DNA from: Corella eumyota
Taxonomy: Eukaryota > Chordata > Ascidiacea > Phlebobranchia > Corellidae
DNA length: 64,000 bases
Assembly: GCA_963082875.1 (NCBI GenBank)
Contig: OY720099.1
Span: 930,001-994,000 of the forward strand
Reading direction: 5' to 3'
Position numbers and translations under genes: made by a program. Below the pieces are notes generated by a model. That model worked only from the letters and a program-made list of their open reading frames with translations. It had not been told where the DNA came from and searched no databases. Positions 1 through 14,900 of the stretch are shown here, piece by piece. Numbering within the stretch: the first letter of the stretch is position 1; the number at the start of each line of letters is the position of its first letter.

Positions 1-3000
1 GCAAAGTCAGTATTTACTTCACCGTTAATGTAGCTTGATGCACCATTATTTATAACATCAACATTAATTTCCAATGAACATTTTGGTCCTGCAGTATATT
101 TAATAAAAGTAGAAGTTGAATAAGAATTAGTTTGTTTCGTTTCTTGATCCAAATACCTTACTAGATTGCTCATTTGAAGTGAGTTAAAATGTTCTGAAAG
201 CGTTAAGTTCATCTCAGCAAATCCAAGTTCAATATCGTTAACCTTAGCTTTCATTCCAAGTTGCCCATTTAACATCCCTCTACAATCCACATATGCATTC
301 CCACTAACATTAAATGGAAGATAGACAGAGATTAACTCAATATTGTGGCCAACTTTTACTTTAACTTGGTACTTAGTAGCATCATTTTCTTGTGTTTTTC
401 CAGCAGATCCAACTAAGTTAAACTCAATTGGTTGGTCTAGTTGATCATCTTTAGTTAAAGTTGCCTGTACATTTAAGCGATTTGTGAATTCTATTGATAA
501 ATCAAGTTTACCACCAACCGGCAGATTTGCAAAATTTTGGTGCATAATAGCGTCAAATTTTAAGGTCTTTTCCTTAGGATTAGCAAGTTTAAATGATGCT
601 TCTAAATTGTTTTCGTCAAATTCAGACATAATTCCAATTTCAACCGAAGATTCTTCAATTAGATTATGAAGACATATTTTGTTTTGTGTTGGCATTCCGA
701 AATCGGCAAGCAGTGGAATAGTTTGATTAACAGAAATAATTAATTTGTGTCTGTTGTTTTTTTCAGGGTTATTTTGAACATTAACAGCAATGTTAAATTG
801 GTTTTCTTGAGTTGGAGTTATCACTTTAGAAACCATATTCACATTGTTACTATCTTGATTAATCATCACAATAAGTTGAATATTAGATGGAATGTATTCT
901 TGTAATTCATCAAAGTTGTGGCTGCCTAAAGATATAATTTGAAAGCTCGGTGATGAACAATTCCATGATGTATTTCCATTGATAATATTTTCACCATAAT
1001 TAGCACTGAATCCAAAACCAGTCACTTGATTTCCATTTATGTTTATGTAACTCTCAGATCCAATATTTTGTGGTAACACGCTGTTAAAACCAAAGCTTGT
1101 AAATCCCATTTTTAGTCCATATTTGTTGTCTGCATAAACGCCAAAATTGGAAGATAGACTTATGTTTATGTCATCAAATCTTATCAAGATTTCAGCATTT
1201 AAGACATTCTTTTGCATCTCTGTAGTAGATGATAACGTCACATTTTGTGGTATGTATAAGTTAATTAAAATATCAACATTTTGATCAAGGAAAAGATTGA
1301 TAACAGTACTAGTTTCATTTCGGTCAAATGAGACAACAAAATTGAAGTTTGTCGGTGTTTGATTTATTCCTTGGGTTACCTCGCTGTTCATAGACAAAGA
1401 TGACGATTCAAGACTTAACTTGCTTGAAACTTTAGAATTACCAGACATTGGAAGACCAATATAAGACAACATTGCAATGTCATGTTTGAAATCATATTCA
1501 CTATTGTACAACCAGATGTTTGTTTCTTCAATATTAAGACTAGATTTGTAATTTAAAACAAAGAATTCTTGGCCAAGATCCACACTGACAACAGACATCT
1601 TTGGAATATTGTTTTCAGAGTTCATTGAAATGCTAATATCACCTACAATTGGTATATTAACATATTGTTCAACAGCAGTAAGATCATATGATATATTGAG
1701 TTGAACGTTCATAATTTCAGTAGTCCAAATCATTTTTGACTTAATGTTTAAAACAGTTTTATCAACACCGTCAGCAGTAGTTTGTATGGAAATAGAACAT
1801 TGCTGAGACTGTGTCGAAACCTTTAAAACACTTCTCCAAATTCTAGGTATATTAAGTTCGTGCAAGTATGGGACATTATGGCGCCCTCTTACAGTCAAGT
1901 CAAATTTGTTAATACTATCAGTAGAGCGTGCTTTAATATTGGTCTTAACATTTAAAGAGTAGGAATCAGCATCAATTTCAAGACCAGTGTAATGACTGTT
2001 TGTGTTGGGTGAGGAGTAAAACAAAATAACTGCAACTTCCATTAGAACATTCACAGCAGTTAGGCACCTAAAGCTGTGATCAAATAACATTTTCCATTCC
2101 TTTCTGTTATTTTCGTCCTGATTTTCGCCATAACTTAACGTTATTTCACTTCTTTGTGAGCCAGTATCACCGAGTGAATACTCAAAAGCAGCGTTAAATG
2201 AATTTTCAGACCATTGAGTACTTGCTGCAATTCTAGTGTCTTCAGGAATATTGTAAGACAACAACTCATCAAAAGTATGTTGTAACACAACTGTAGATCT
2301 TAACCGATTTTCCAAAATTGAAGTCACTAAAGTAGCATGCATTGTTTTGGTACCATAAGTTATGTCCATCGAAATAGTGCTTCTTGGTTCTGAATTTGTG
2401 CCATAAGAAAACATGACTCTAGCATCAGTTGGTATATCAATGGCATTTAGAAGATTAAGATTCTGATTCATGGTAATGGATAGCTCAGTAAGTTGTTTGT
2501 TTCTATTGCTCAGTCTTGAAGTTAGAACAAAATTTTCAACTGCATCATTAATAGTTTGTTCATGGGAAACTGAAACCGATTTCTTTTCAATTTGAACGTT
2601 AGTAGTTGTTGATATTGAAGCAGGGATATATTCTAACAACAAAGGCATTTCTTTAACTTTACTTTCCATATTAATCCTTAATGAAATGTCCTCAGTAAAA
2701 TCAAGAATGTAAGACATTGAGCTCTCAACAGATTTTTCCTCAGACAAGAATTTGCATCCAAGAGTACGGGAGCTCCATCCATTATGGTTAACACTGTACA
2801 CATTTGCACTTAAAGAACTTGGGAGCCTAAAACTTGATGATAAAGTTTTAATATTGTGCTCAATGTCCAAAGTAATTTCACTTCTTAAAGTCTCCTCATT
2901 TTGACCGCAAGTTAAAGTCCAACTAAACCTTTTTTCATCTTGATTTCTGGAAAATGTTGTCACCGATGATATCCCATTCACAACTGGAGTGTTTTCCATT

Positions 3001-6000
3001 GAAAACTGAACCGTTTGTGGCATGTTGTAGTTCTCTTCAAATGAAGGATAATCATGGCCGATATCGATGTAATATCGAATGCTAGATCGAGGTTGTGACC
3101 CTTGAAAGTTAACTTGTTGAATAGAACTTTGGAAAGAAGCATGCGTTTGATGTTGATCGAATTGGCAGAGAATTCCTACATTAAATGTCTTACTTACTTC
3201 ACCATCATCTTTTCCCATGTAGAAAGTACTTCTAATTTGCCTTGGAATTCCAACCCATTGTTGTACATCATGGTTCATAATAAAAACCAATTCATCACGC
3301 CTAGTATCTTCATTAAATGCTAAAGTAACTTCACCATGTACGGTATCACTTACATCATCATATTCTAACTGAATATCAGAACTAAATCCATTTTCAATTC
3401 TGTTTACATCACCAGTAAAAGAAGTGTGGCTTGAAATGAGATCAGTTAATTGTGGAAGAGTCTGTGTTAAAGCTCCTCTTACTGACCAGTTATCCTCTGT
3501 CTGTTTCTCATGTGCATACATAACATCGAATACACCATCATCAACAACAGAGTGAATGTTTAAGTCAGCTCTATTTGAGTTTAGGGTTCCTTCAAATGAA
3601 ATCTCGAGTCTTGAAGCAAGTTTTGACCAAAAAGATGTTTCATCTAACTCTTGAGTTAAATCTTGATGAATATTTGCATCAAAAGTTAGAGTGTTAGTTT
3701 TAAAGTTAAAGTCGCTATTTGAAGTAACCCGAACCAAGTTCATTTTTCGATCCCGGGTTGCTCTTATTTCACTTATATAAGCTCCATTTTCACGAGTACC
3801 AATGATAAAATTAAAATCAAAGTTTTGAGAAATAAAAGAGTTATCAGAATTGTGTTGATTTCCAAGCCTAACTTCGTAATTTCCATTTTCAGTTTTTTGT
3901 CCACTGACAGTTAGATTAGCAACCAATTCATCCAAACAAAGTTTTCCCTGAAAAGAAAAACCATTTGAGATCTCTTGCAGTGATCCAGAAATTAAAAATT
4001 CACTTGGAAGATTCATTTCTTGTAGTTTAACCAGGTTATGGGTGGATGTTATGGTGATATCAGTAGATGAAGGATTCTCACCACTTGTGTATACAAATCG
4101 ACTTGTCATCAAATTTTCACCAAATTTAAAGGTATGAGTTAACACAGATCGACTGCGCCGTGGAATTTCATAAGAAAGTTGCCAGTTTGAGGTAAGTGGT
4201 ATTCCATAATCATTTTCTAGCATCCCAATGGTATGGTCAACTCTGCTGCCCAAACTCCATTCACCGTTGCTGAGACTTACATTAAATCCAGTGTAAAAAT
4301 CAAACTTCTCATCATTATACATTGAGGATAACTTAATTGAAGCTCCTTGTGGTACAACTTCAGCACCAATATCAAACTCAAAACTTCGTGGGATTTCATA
4401 CTCTTCAAGGAAATCAAAACGATGTTCGAATTTCAAAGAACCTTTAATAACAGTTGTTGATAAATCCAGTTCAAATGCTGGTGAGATTTGGATACATTGG
4501 CTGTTGAAACACAAACCAACAATAATTTCATTGTTGCCTAAACCATATTTAGCTGAAACTGAAGATTGGGTTTCTTGTGGTATATTCAAGTTTATCAACT
4601 CAGGGAAATCTTGGTTTAATTTAAAGTTTATATTTGAACCATCTCTGTCATCTCTTGTAACAGTTACAACCATTGAGTTGACAACATTATTATTTCGATT
4701 CACCCCAACTCTTAAAGTTCTGCCCATACCATTAGGGATATCAATTGGCATTGCTGTAACAGTTACATCAACATTTTCAGGAACACCAACACTTGATAAT
4801 GTAGCAAAGTCTTGATCAATTAAACCTCTTAATGAAAAACCAGATTGTGTTTCACTTACAGGTACTGGGTGCCCTTCTAAAGATAAATCGATCTTACTTC
4901 TTCCAAGCCAGAGTATAGCACCAACTTCAAATGAAGGAAAAACTTTACGCACCATTTTGCGCCCAGTAAGTTTTACTGTAAATGGAATGTAATCAGCTAG
5001 TTGTTGAATATCATGGTTAATGCTAAAGCTAGCTTCATTCTGGGCTCGTTTTGAACCCTTTGAAATAACTTGGTTTGTTGTTCTAATAACAATGTTGTTT
5101 TCACGAGAATCAAAGCTTGTTTCAACCTCAATAATTTGATTATCTGCTGCAGCCTGAACCTTGACATTTACTCTGTTATTTCCTGGTATAGTTAAAGTAG
5201 TTAGGACTTCACTTTCGTGTTGCAGTAAAAATGTAGCCTCTATTTCTTCTATCAAACCCCGATATATGAGCGACGTTTCAAAGAACCTTGATTGGTGAAT
5301 GTTAATGGTAACCGAGGTTCTGACATCTTTGTGGTTTGTAAATGGAAAATTAAGTTCATAATCTTGACCTTGTCGCGCTGTTACATCAAATATAACTTCA
5401 AGATCTCGTGGAATTAACCATTCTTCAGAAAGGGTTGTGATATCATGAGATAATTGAATGGATCTTGAAATTTGGAATTGAGAGCCCGTAGTTTGTTCAG
5501 GTGTTAAAGCAATCAGTTGAACAAATTTTGAAGTGCCATCCAACAAACCTCTTACTCGGATAGAAGTTTGATCATTAGATAAAGTCAATCTTAGAGTGGA
5601 TTGCAACTCTCTTGGATAGTACAACATCTCTTCCAAGAAGGCAAAGTTCTGAGCAGTAATGTAACTAACCTCATAACGATTATCAGGCAGCTGGCGAAAC
5701 GTTACATCAACATTCACACTCTGTTCACTACTAGTTCTAATATTAGCCGAGCAAACAATAGTTGTAAGTTCTCCATTTGACTCAACTCTACTTGTAAAAC
5801 CACCATTGACTGAATCAGGTACACCGAATTCTCTTAATTTCACTGCTGTGTTTGTAACTTCAAATGTAGCATCGATATCCTGGTAGTTTTGACGCGTTTG
5901 CCCAACATTAAAGTTTACTTGGAAACTTCTAGAACCCGGATAAGAAAGATCAAAATCTATGTTCACACGGTTTCGATCACGAGTATTAGCACAAGTAATT

Positions 6001-8961
6001 TTGGCCGAAGTAGGAAAATGTTTAAGATCTTCAATGTAGTCAGAAAACATGTCAAAATCAGAACGATTAATTTCAATAGTTTTACGAGAAAAGAACTCGT
6101 AAGATTCAGGCTCAGTGGTGTAGGAAATATCGACGTGAGTTTTGCTTTTCTCAATGTTAGAATCAATATTTAGTGTAAGTTTATCTGCACCTTCCCTTAG
6201 AACTGAAGTTTGCATTAAAACATTGGTTGGGAAGTTATCGAAGGCGTTTTGTTCAGCACCAAATTCAAATATCAATGACTCTTCATCATTACCAGGTGTG
6301 TAAGTTACCTTGGTAAGCAACGACACATCAGATTTAACAGTTCCCATCTTGATCTCATATCCGAAAGTATTTTCATTTCCTGCATAGATAGTTACAGAAC
6401 ATTTCTGCCTTTTTGGCAGACCATAGTTCAACAAAACATCTAATGTGTGTTTTAAATTGTAACCCATAGAATAAGTAAGATCAGGTCCTGTAAAATCAAA
6501 GTTAAATCCGCCTCTGAATCGCTCTCCTGAAAACCCGAAGTCCCAAGATAAAGATTGTGGTTGTACAGTCCTTAAAGAAAGGCTTATTTTCACAGGGCTT
6601 GGTTCAGTCTCTTTATCCTCATCCCCAAGATTATGCCGCATTGCATAGTCAAGTTTATATTCTTTATTGTCAGAATCGTAGCGGTAACCAGAATGAAACC
6701 TAAAGAATTTTTCAACTTTATCAGCAGTGACTTCAACGCTGCCTTTAGCATAAGTCCAACCAATGACCTTACCAGTTAAAATCACTTGTGTAGATAAAGG
6801 AATATCATAAAAAGATGTTAAACTTTCAAAGGTGTGATCCAGATTCATTTGATAAATTTCCTCATTAGGTTTTTTACCATCTTGAGCTGCAAACTTGATA
6901 TGAATTTCTTCATTTTCATTATTAACAGAATACTGCAAATCAAACGATGCTAATTTATCATCAAATGATCCAACAGCTATTGAGTTAAACTGCAAAGAAC
7001 CTGGTACACCAAGACTTATAATAGAAGGTATGCTTAATTCATTTGCAATGTTGTACTCAATAGATGAAGAATTCCCGTCAAACTTAGTCGAAATTCTCCA
7101 GGATTTGTCTTCACCCAGATCTAAACGTCCAACAACGTTAAACCCAAAATACAAGGAAACTGGTTTAATGTTAAAAGATGCTGAAATTTGTCCAGGAAGT
7201 CCAAACATTTCTGTCAGTGTTTCCAGATTTTGATTGATTTGAACAGAATATCTGGTTGAATCATCATTTTCTTGGGCAGTAACGGAAACATCAAAATGTT
7301 TTCTGATGTAGTCATAATTTGTTAATATTTTAAGACTAAAACCAGAATCTGTTTTTTGCATTGAGGCTTGTACTTGTAAATCTGCAGGTAAGTTAGCATT
7401 CATTAACCTTTGCATATCATGATGAAGTGATACTCTAACTTCTAAGCCAACAGGTATATTGTTGTCGCTCTTTGTACGAACCAAGGTCACCGATGATTGA
7501 ATAATTTCGTCCTCCGCTGTTATGTGAATAGAATAAACCGTTGTCATGGCATTTGTGTCCTGGTCAATTCCATCTTCTGCTCTTAGAGTTGATTTAAGTC
7601 GAGCAGGAATGTTTTTAGAAGTGAGGAAATCAATATTATGTGACAAGTCCATTTCCAAAGTGTTTTTTATCCTGTTATTATGTCGAATAACCTCCTGGAT
7701 TGAGTTTATATTCAATTTCAACCTTTGGTTGCCTAGGCGCACAACAATATCAACAGCATCCCTATTTTCATTGATTTCTAAGTTAAACTTTGAATTTGAA
7801 GGTATGCCAGCTTCAAGCAACATTTCTACATCATGGGTTTGGTCAATATTAACATTAAATCCTTGATCAGATGTTGGCAGTTGTACCATGAAATTAGAAG
7901 TAGATGTTTCGTCATTAACAGCAGTTTGAACAGTGACTTCAAAAGCTTGTGGCCTGTTTGTAACTTTTACAATAAGTTCAGAACTTTGTGGAAAACTTGT
8001 AAGTGAAGTTAGACCATGGTCAATGGTCAAGTGAAAACGATTTTGGTTTTGATCAGCTGCTGATTTAGAAACAGACAATCTTGTTGTTAAAACTTCGGTT
8101 GAATATGACGTCATTATTAAAGATCCACCGAAATCAACATTAGGTGATTTTCGTGCAACAATTTCGAAGCTTCTTGGAATGTTGTTGTTTATCAAAATTG
8201 GTAAATCTTGAGTTGTTGTGATGCTTAATCGGTTGTCATTATAATCAACATTAAAGTTGGATTGCAAGACTATAACTTCATTACTTCTTGAGACAAAACT
8301 TAATACAATCCCAGCATTGTTGTTTTGGAATTCAGCATTGAAATTGGCATCTTTTGGCAAAGTTTCATAAACCCCAGAAAATTGTTGAAGATTTTGTTTC
8401 AAAACAAAGTTAGAAGTATATCGATCATTATCTTCTATTGTTAAATCCCCAGAAATTAGAAATCTTTCTTCTGAATTAAAAAGAGCATCAGCCGAGAATT
8501 TAACTCCAGAGTCAGGATTAATTTTCAATGATTTTGTAATTTTAAAAGTGTTAGGAAGAGCCACATTTAAAACAGTAACTTGAGTAGGAAGGTTAAAAGT
8601 CAGTAAACATTTTGTCGACATGTCTTTTAAGCTGGTAAACTTGATATCGAAAATTGTGTTAAATTCAACTGCGTTTTCACCAAAAGAAGTTGGACCACTA
8701 ACAGAAAAAGTAGAACCAAATGAACGTTCAAAATCATAGGATTCAGGTTCTTCCACCGGTTTTGCAAATATGCTCAAGTCGACATTAAACTCTGATGAAA
8801 GATAATTTTCAAACCTAGGTTCATTATGACTGAGTTGAAGCTTTGCACTTAACCTGTTTTCCTCAGTTTGCCAAACCTCATTGGTTTTAGGAGTTAAACG
8901 ATCAAACTGAGTTAGGAAACCAAAATGTTTTCTTACAGGAGTATCGTCAGTCCATTCAAAC
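1..8961 (-). repeat. Giant 3' exon of the lipid carrier: protein repeats of about 65 residues
   Basis: The last exon seen is open for 8961 bp with no stop in the coding frame. Its translation is amphipathic beta-strand-like and carries a recurring signature: a His/Gln-Asp/Asn pair, a Leu a few residues on, then an aromatic or hydrophobic residue and Ile/Leu-Pro (for example TFDELLSYNIPEDT near 2255, FDFLEEYEIPRSF near 4400, FPELINLNIPQET near 4590). Clear Ile-Pro sites fall near 1660, 1860, 2255, 2435, 2630, 3020, 3250, 4160, 4400, 4590 and 4735, that is spacings near 150-240 bp or about twice that. This suggests that the lipid-binding belt grew by duplication of a unit of 60-75 residues. The period is my estimate by eye. 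Confidence 0.6.
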
Positions 8962-11900
8962 CTGTTATAATTTAATTTAAATAAATACCAAGCAACTTTT
9001 AAGTATAAAAATTTTTTAACACTTTAAGTATAAACAGAAAGAATTATAAAATTTTTTAAACCAAAATTAATTTCTAAAAAAAAATCTTATGTAAGTATAT
9101 TAAACACTAAACAACAAAGTAACAGTACCTTGTAGTTAACGAAGATGTAGATAGATGGGAGTTAACAGATGGAGAGAGTGAGTTAGTTTCATCTTGCTGG
9201 ATGTCGGAGTAGAATCTAACTTCCTTAGTGGGATGACTGAATGTTACATCAAGTCTAAAAAATATGATTTTAAATTAAAATACAATAAAGTAATTTATAG
9301 ATAATGAAATTGGGTGAACGATATAGATATATATCTAATTCATAAGCCTAAAGAAAAAATAAAACTGCCACTTGTGGTGGTGATAAATTATAACAGGCAA
9401 ATATCAATTGAGAGTTGCAACCATATAATGATAAATAAAATGCTGCTGTCAGGTAAGCTATCGACTAGCTTTTTAAGTAATAACTTCAACATTTAAACAG
9501 AATCTTCTTTTTAGTAAGTTATTTTTACCTTTTAATTGTAAGAGTTTGTGGTGTGAAACCAGTTGTAGCTTTTGATAAGGAACCGGTTAAAGACAATTTA
9601 TCATTCCATCTCGATTCCAACTCAAATTGACCTGAAATGTTATAAATATAAAACATTGAGTTAACTAACTTATAACTATAAAATAAACAACTAAAAAATA
9701 TATATAAATATGTATATCATATAATTAAACTTTATGAACAACATATGAAAAATTTAAATTAAAAATTGCAGTTAGTAGTGTGTTGGTAAATCACTGCATG
9801 CATATATATTAGTTGAAACCATATTAAGACATTTAAAATGCTTGCAGAAAGGCAGGCAGTTGACTAGTAAGTTATAATTAGAAATGTTGATAATCAATTA
9901 ACGTTAAATTTACCATTCATGTGAAAGTCTCCATTATTCAGCAAGTCAGTATTATCATTGTTCCACGTAGTGCTGAAAGTTGCGATATCTTCAAACACAT
10001 CACTTCGTTGCATCAAGTTCCATGTTGCCATCTCCTTGGTTGACTTGCTCTCATCTGATATCACATTGTTGTTTGATGATTGTGGTCGGTATACATGAAC
10101 TGAAATGTGTTTGTTCTGAGGAAGGTTGGTGATATTTCCAACTATTTGAACCTAAAATATAAAAATCTTGGTTAATTTTAAAACAACTCAAGCAAAAATA
10201 AGTCACAATTTTACATGAACTAATCAATTGAATTAGTTTTTACAATAACTTGGTTAATTTTATTAAAACAGAGCAACAATAATTCAAAAAGTCATTTTTA
10301 TTCCGTAATCTTTAAAATTTTGATTAAAATTAAATTCCAAAGTTGAAAAGTAAGAACAAAACTAACCTGAAGACCAACTGCTTTTCCAAGCCCATAATTT
10401 CCAAACACATTAAACCTTCCTTCCCCAATTTGGGTAAGTCTTTGCAAAGCAGATAAATCTCCCCATGCTGTGCTTAAAGTTCCTTCACTTTCAATCTGTG
10501 TTAGTGAATCTGTGGACTGGTCTGAAGCTCTCAAATGTAATGATAATGGCTTGCTGTCCTTACTTTGCCTTCAGAAGAATAATTTAACATTAAAACAAAT
10601 TTCAAAGTTTATTTATCTAAAATAAATGATCATTCTTATTATCATTGTATTTTTTTATAATAAAAACAATAAATAGACTTTTAATTACATTTTTAACAGT
10701 ATCAAAAAGGCAAAAAATCTTAATACTAGTAGTCAAGCTAGTTTTATACAACCTAACTTAATCTTACCTGAAAGAGCCAGACAACAAGATAACTTTATCA
10801 GCAACAGTGTTCCAATCATAAATGTGAGTTAAAGTTGCCCTGTAGTCAACCTCGTACTCTGGTATAGCTAAACTCCAGCTACCTTCCAAGTGAGTTTTGT
10901 CAGCATTAGTCAAGTTGGATATAACCTGAAAAAAAACAAAAATAAATTCTGTAAGTTTTATAATACATTATAGAGAATTTAAAAGAAGATTTTTTAAGTA
11001 TTTATGCTAATAGTGTTTTGTTATGTCTACTAAAGAAATGTAAAATGTATACTGAAGATAAACTTCAAATTAGCACCACACAAACATATATTTTAAATAT
11101 TGTATGCTAACCTGTTTAATTGCAAATCTTCTGATATTATCCTCAGCATTATAGTTAGTCCCATAAGCAATATTTAACGCTGAATCATACCCAGTTTCAG
11201 TGGCCTTGTGTTTTAATGAAACCTGATGGTTGATAGAAGGAAACTGAGTGAACGAGACATCTGTACTTATACTCCAATTCTCTCCATTCTCACTATCAGA
11301 GGTCTTATATTTATGTGATAACTGTACTGATTGTGTTGTTAGTCCTAAGACTGAATAGTTAATGGTGAGTTGTGTTTTGTCGTTGCCATGATTTGTAGAA
11401 CTTCTTAAAGTGCTGCTCACGTCCAGGTAGCCTGGGATTGTGGCTTGTGCATTTCCAGTGTAAGTTGATTTAATATCACCTCCTACCTTTTCTAAGTCAA
11501 CTGTAAAACAGAAAACAGGTTAACTTTCAAAAGCCTTAAATGTTTGTTTCTTTGAATATTGTATAAAGTTTAATTCAAAATTTAATATACTTTAGTTAAG
11601 CTAAGCATTAAAAAATAAATGGTTATCTATTAACCATTTAAAACTTTTGAATTACCTTGAATTGTGATTGGTTCAGCTAGAACATTTGTAACTTCAATAC
11701 TGGACTCAAATTGTTGTAAATTAGAGTAAGCCAAGTTGCCAGTGATGGTCGGCCGAGAGTTTTTAGTTTGAGGAGTGCTTACATAAGCATTTCTGAAAGT
11801 ATTAACTTTATTTAATATGAAGCAATAAAAAAGAAACAATTTTTGTACAAGGGTGAAGGGTCTTACAGAAAACCCCTTATACCCCTTAACCCCTATTCTT

Positions 11901-14900
11901 CTATATATTAGCTCTAAAATTTTTACCCGTTCCAAATATGACCTCCAGTTCTTGATTTTTCATAATTTAACTCTCCGGCCATTTTATAAGTTTTCATCTC
12001 ATCAATAATTAAACTCAGTTCAGCTGATTTTAGATTTTCTTTGTTAACACGATTGCCTATATCAAAAAAATTATGTTTAGTTACAATTTTTTTAAACAAT
12101 AAAACATTTTTAAAACACAACTTTATCTACAAATATTGATTTTGTTATTAAATTCCATTTTAAATCATTAATTTTTTTGTTATTTCTAATTATCTACCAT
12201 TATGCTTTTACCACAGAAGAAAGTCTAAAAAATTAACTTTTTACCGATTAATTCAATTGAATTTTGATTGGTTGCCACTCTCATGTGGACATTGTTCTGA
12301 TTGGCTGAAAACACCAGGTCAAGTTGGGAGTCACGGTTTACTGCGCTTCCAGGGGTTCCAACAAAAAAGTGAGCAGTCAACTAAAAATTATAATTGAAAC
12401 ATTAATTTGTAATTTTGCAAAAAAAATACCCAAGGCTGTTTTTTTAAATAAGGATTTTTTTATTATACATACCTTTTACCATTTAAAACTACTAAACGAG
12501 ACAGGCTTTTAAGTTATAAACAATATGAACTCTATCTGAGCCAATACTTAATTAGCAGCTTAATTATTGAGCAATAATAAACAGTAATATACCAAACTAT
12601 TGAAGTCAAATTGAGACTAGGTGAGGTAACTAATGTTACTCTAAGTTAAGACTGTAAAATCGACCTTTCCATACCGAGGATCAATATATATAAAAACAAT
12701 ATTCCAATAAAAAAGTGTTTCCAAAAACTAAAATGTTTATTGAATGCTTGTTAATAATTTGTTACCTGTTCTGGCATGCTGCTGTCTTCCATTTGCTCCC
12801 AGTTATAATTTGTTTCAATCAAATAATGAGTTAGAAGTGGATCAGTTTTGCGAATGTCAAAACTAAATTCAGAGTTTCCATTAAATGGGAAAAATGGAGC
12901 AGTGTCGTCAGCAAGATTTGAACTTAGGGTCTTGGAGAATACAGAACAAATCTAAAATAAAAATTTAACAAAATAAACAATAAAACTAAGCAAACTATTG
13001 CAATAAACATTTTCTGTAAAAAAGTTGTGATACCCTAAACATTTTTTACCGATTTAATTAGATTTTAAAGATAATTTTTACCTGTATTCCTAGCACATCA
13101 CTTCCCGTGTCACTACACCATTGTGATGTCATCACATCAGAATGTGGGACCAGTTTATTTCTTTGGTTGTCTTCAACCACAAAAATATTAGATCTAAATA
13201 TTTAAGTTAAAAAAAATTTAATTTTTTTAGAAGTGTAGGCTACAAAAACTTATTTAGTAAAAAAATTTTACCCGAAATTACTTATAATTAAATTTTAATT
13301 ACTTAAATAAAACATACTGTAGGCTAAAATAACTTTATCAATTATTAAAGCTACATTTCTTTAATTTACAACTAAAATTACTTGTAGCTGAAAACATCCA
13401 TTTTTTCTTGTGGGGCGTCAATTTTAAGACGAAAGTTTTGTCCGTCAACCAATGAGATCGTCCCATTTACGTCCATAGATGTTGCCAATGTGCTTTGTAG
13501 ATCCAAGCCTGCTTTAGCCACATGACCTAACTGTGATGTCATAGTTGCAAGAATATCAACAGCAGCTCTAAAACAGTAAACTTTTAAAGATTGTTTGAAA
13601 TAAATATAAATTACAATTATATAATTTGGACCAGCAATTAACATATAATGAAGCTTAGTGGATGATATATAGGCCTATCAATATATTATATTTATGTATG
13701 TTCAACTTATAGGCTTACAAAATACCTAAATTTGCTGTTCATGATGTGCAGGTAAATAGCTACCGACAAATATTAGAAAAGCGTTACAACCATAATTTGA
13801 CAATTAAAATGCTAAGCGTAGGGTAGGCTAGTGACTAGTATAATAAAACCAAGTAAAAACTGACAAGCAAGTTAAAGTTAATATTGTACTGTGCAAATAC
13901 TATATCATACTTGGGTCTTAGATGTCCTTGAATGTTAAATCCTTCTAATAAGATTCTGGAAATATCAAGTTGACCTCCGATGGACACGTCCACACTACTG
14001 GTTCCAGTAACTTTTAAGTTTAATGGAAACCCTGTCATGGTTGGCATGGTAACCTGGCTGTCAATCAAAAGTCGGTTGTTTTGCATTAAGTATTCAGAAC
14101 CTAAAAAATTCAAGTTTTAAAAGTAACTAAAACAAATTCAAAAAACACAAAAAATAAATTTAAGTTACTTACCACTTGTTGCCAGTTGCATTAAAGTTCT
14201 AAATCCACCGAACCATGACCCGGAGTTTGATTGTTCCGCAATCTCTGATCCAAAACTTTTGTACAAAATCTCGTTTCCAAACATTCTCATAAATATCTGA
14301 GCTGACAGATTTTCTTCCTAAAAAATGAATTTAAAGTTTAAGACACTTTAAAAATATGAATTATGATTCTGGTAGGCTATTAGAATTTATAAGTCATATA
14401 CTTCGTTAGAGTTCTAATAGCACTCTCAGTCGGTTTATAGGGTAGAAAGGGAAGTACTAAAATAAATGCAAAAGAGGGTAAAATTTTGCTTTTTTTGCTT
14501 TTATAAACCGGCGGACGACGCTAATAGAGCACCACTTCTTTTATGTTTTAGTTATTTTCCATATTTTAGAAACATAATAAAATTAGGAAAAACACTTTAT
14601 ATTAACGTAAATATGTTATAATTCTAACCTTAACATTATTATTTTGTTGAATTTGAGAAACTTTTTCATCGTACTTCGCAACTGCATCCCGTTTTTCACG
14701 ATTATTTTGAACTCCAAAAATAGTTGACAAAAACGCATTGTCTGTAATTGAAATACCAAATAAAAATCGTATTGGTAACAATTTAACACCATAATCATTC
14801 TTTTTAGAAACATAAGTAACGTAATAATTGCAGAGTTACTTTTAAAAATTTGAAAATCACGTTACACGTGGACATATCAGAAAACCCCTTTGTAGATATC

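Noticed and set aside
484-7866. Several plus-strand open frames of 60-106 codons
   Set aside because: They run antisense to the continuously open 8961-bp lipid-carrier exon, with no splice logic or recognisable protein of their own.
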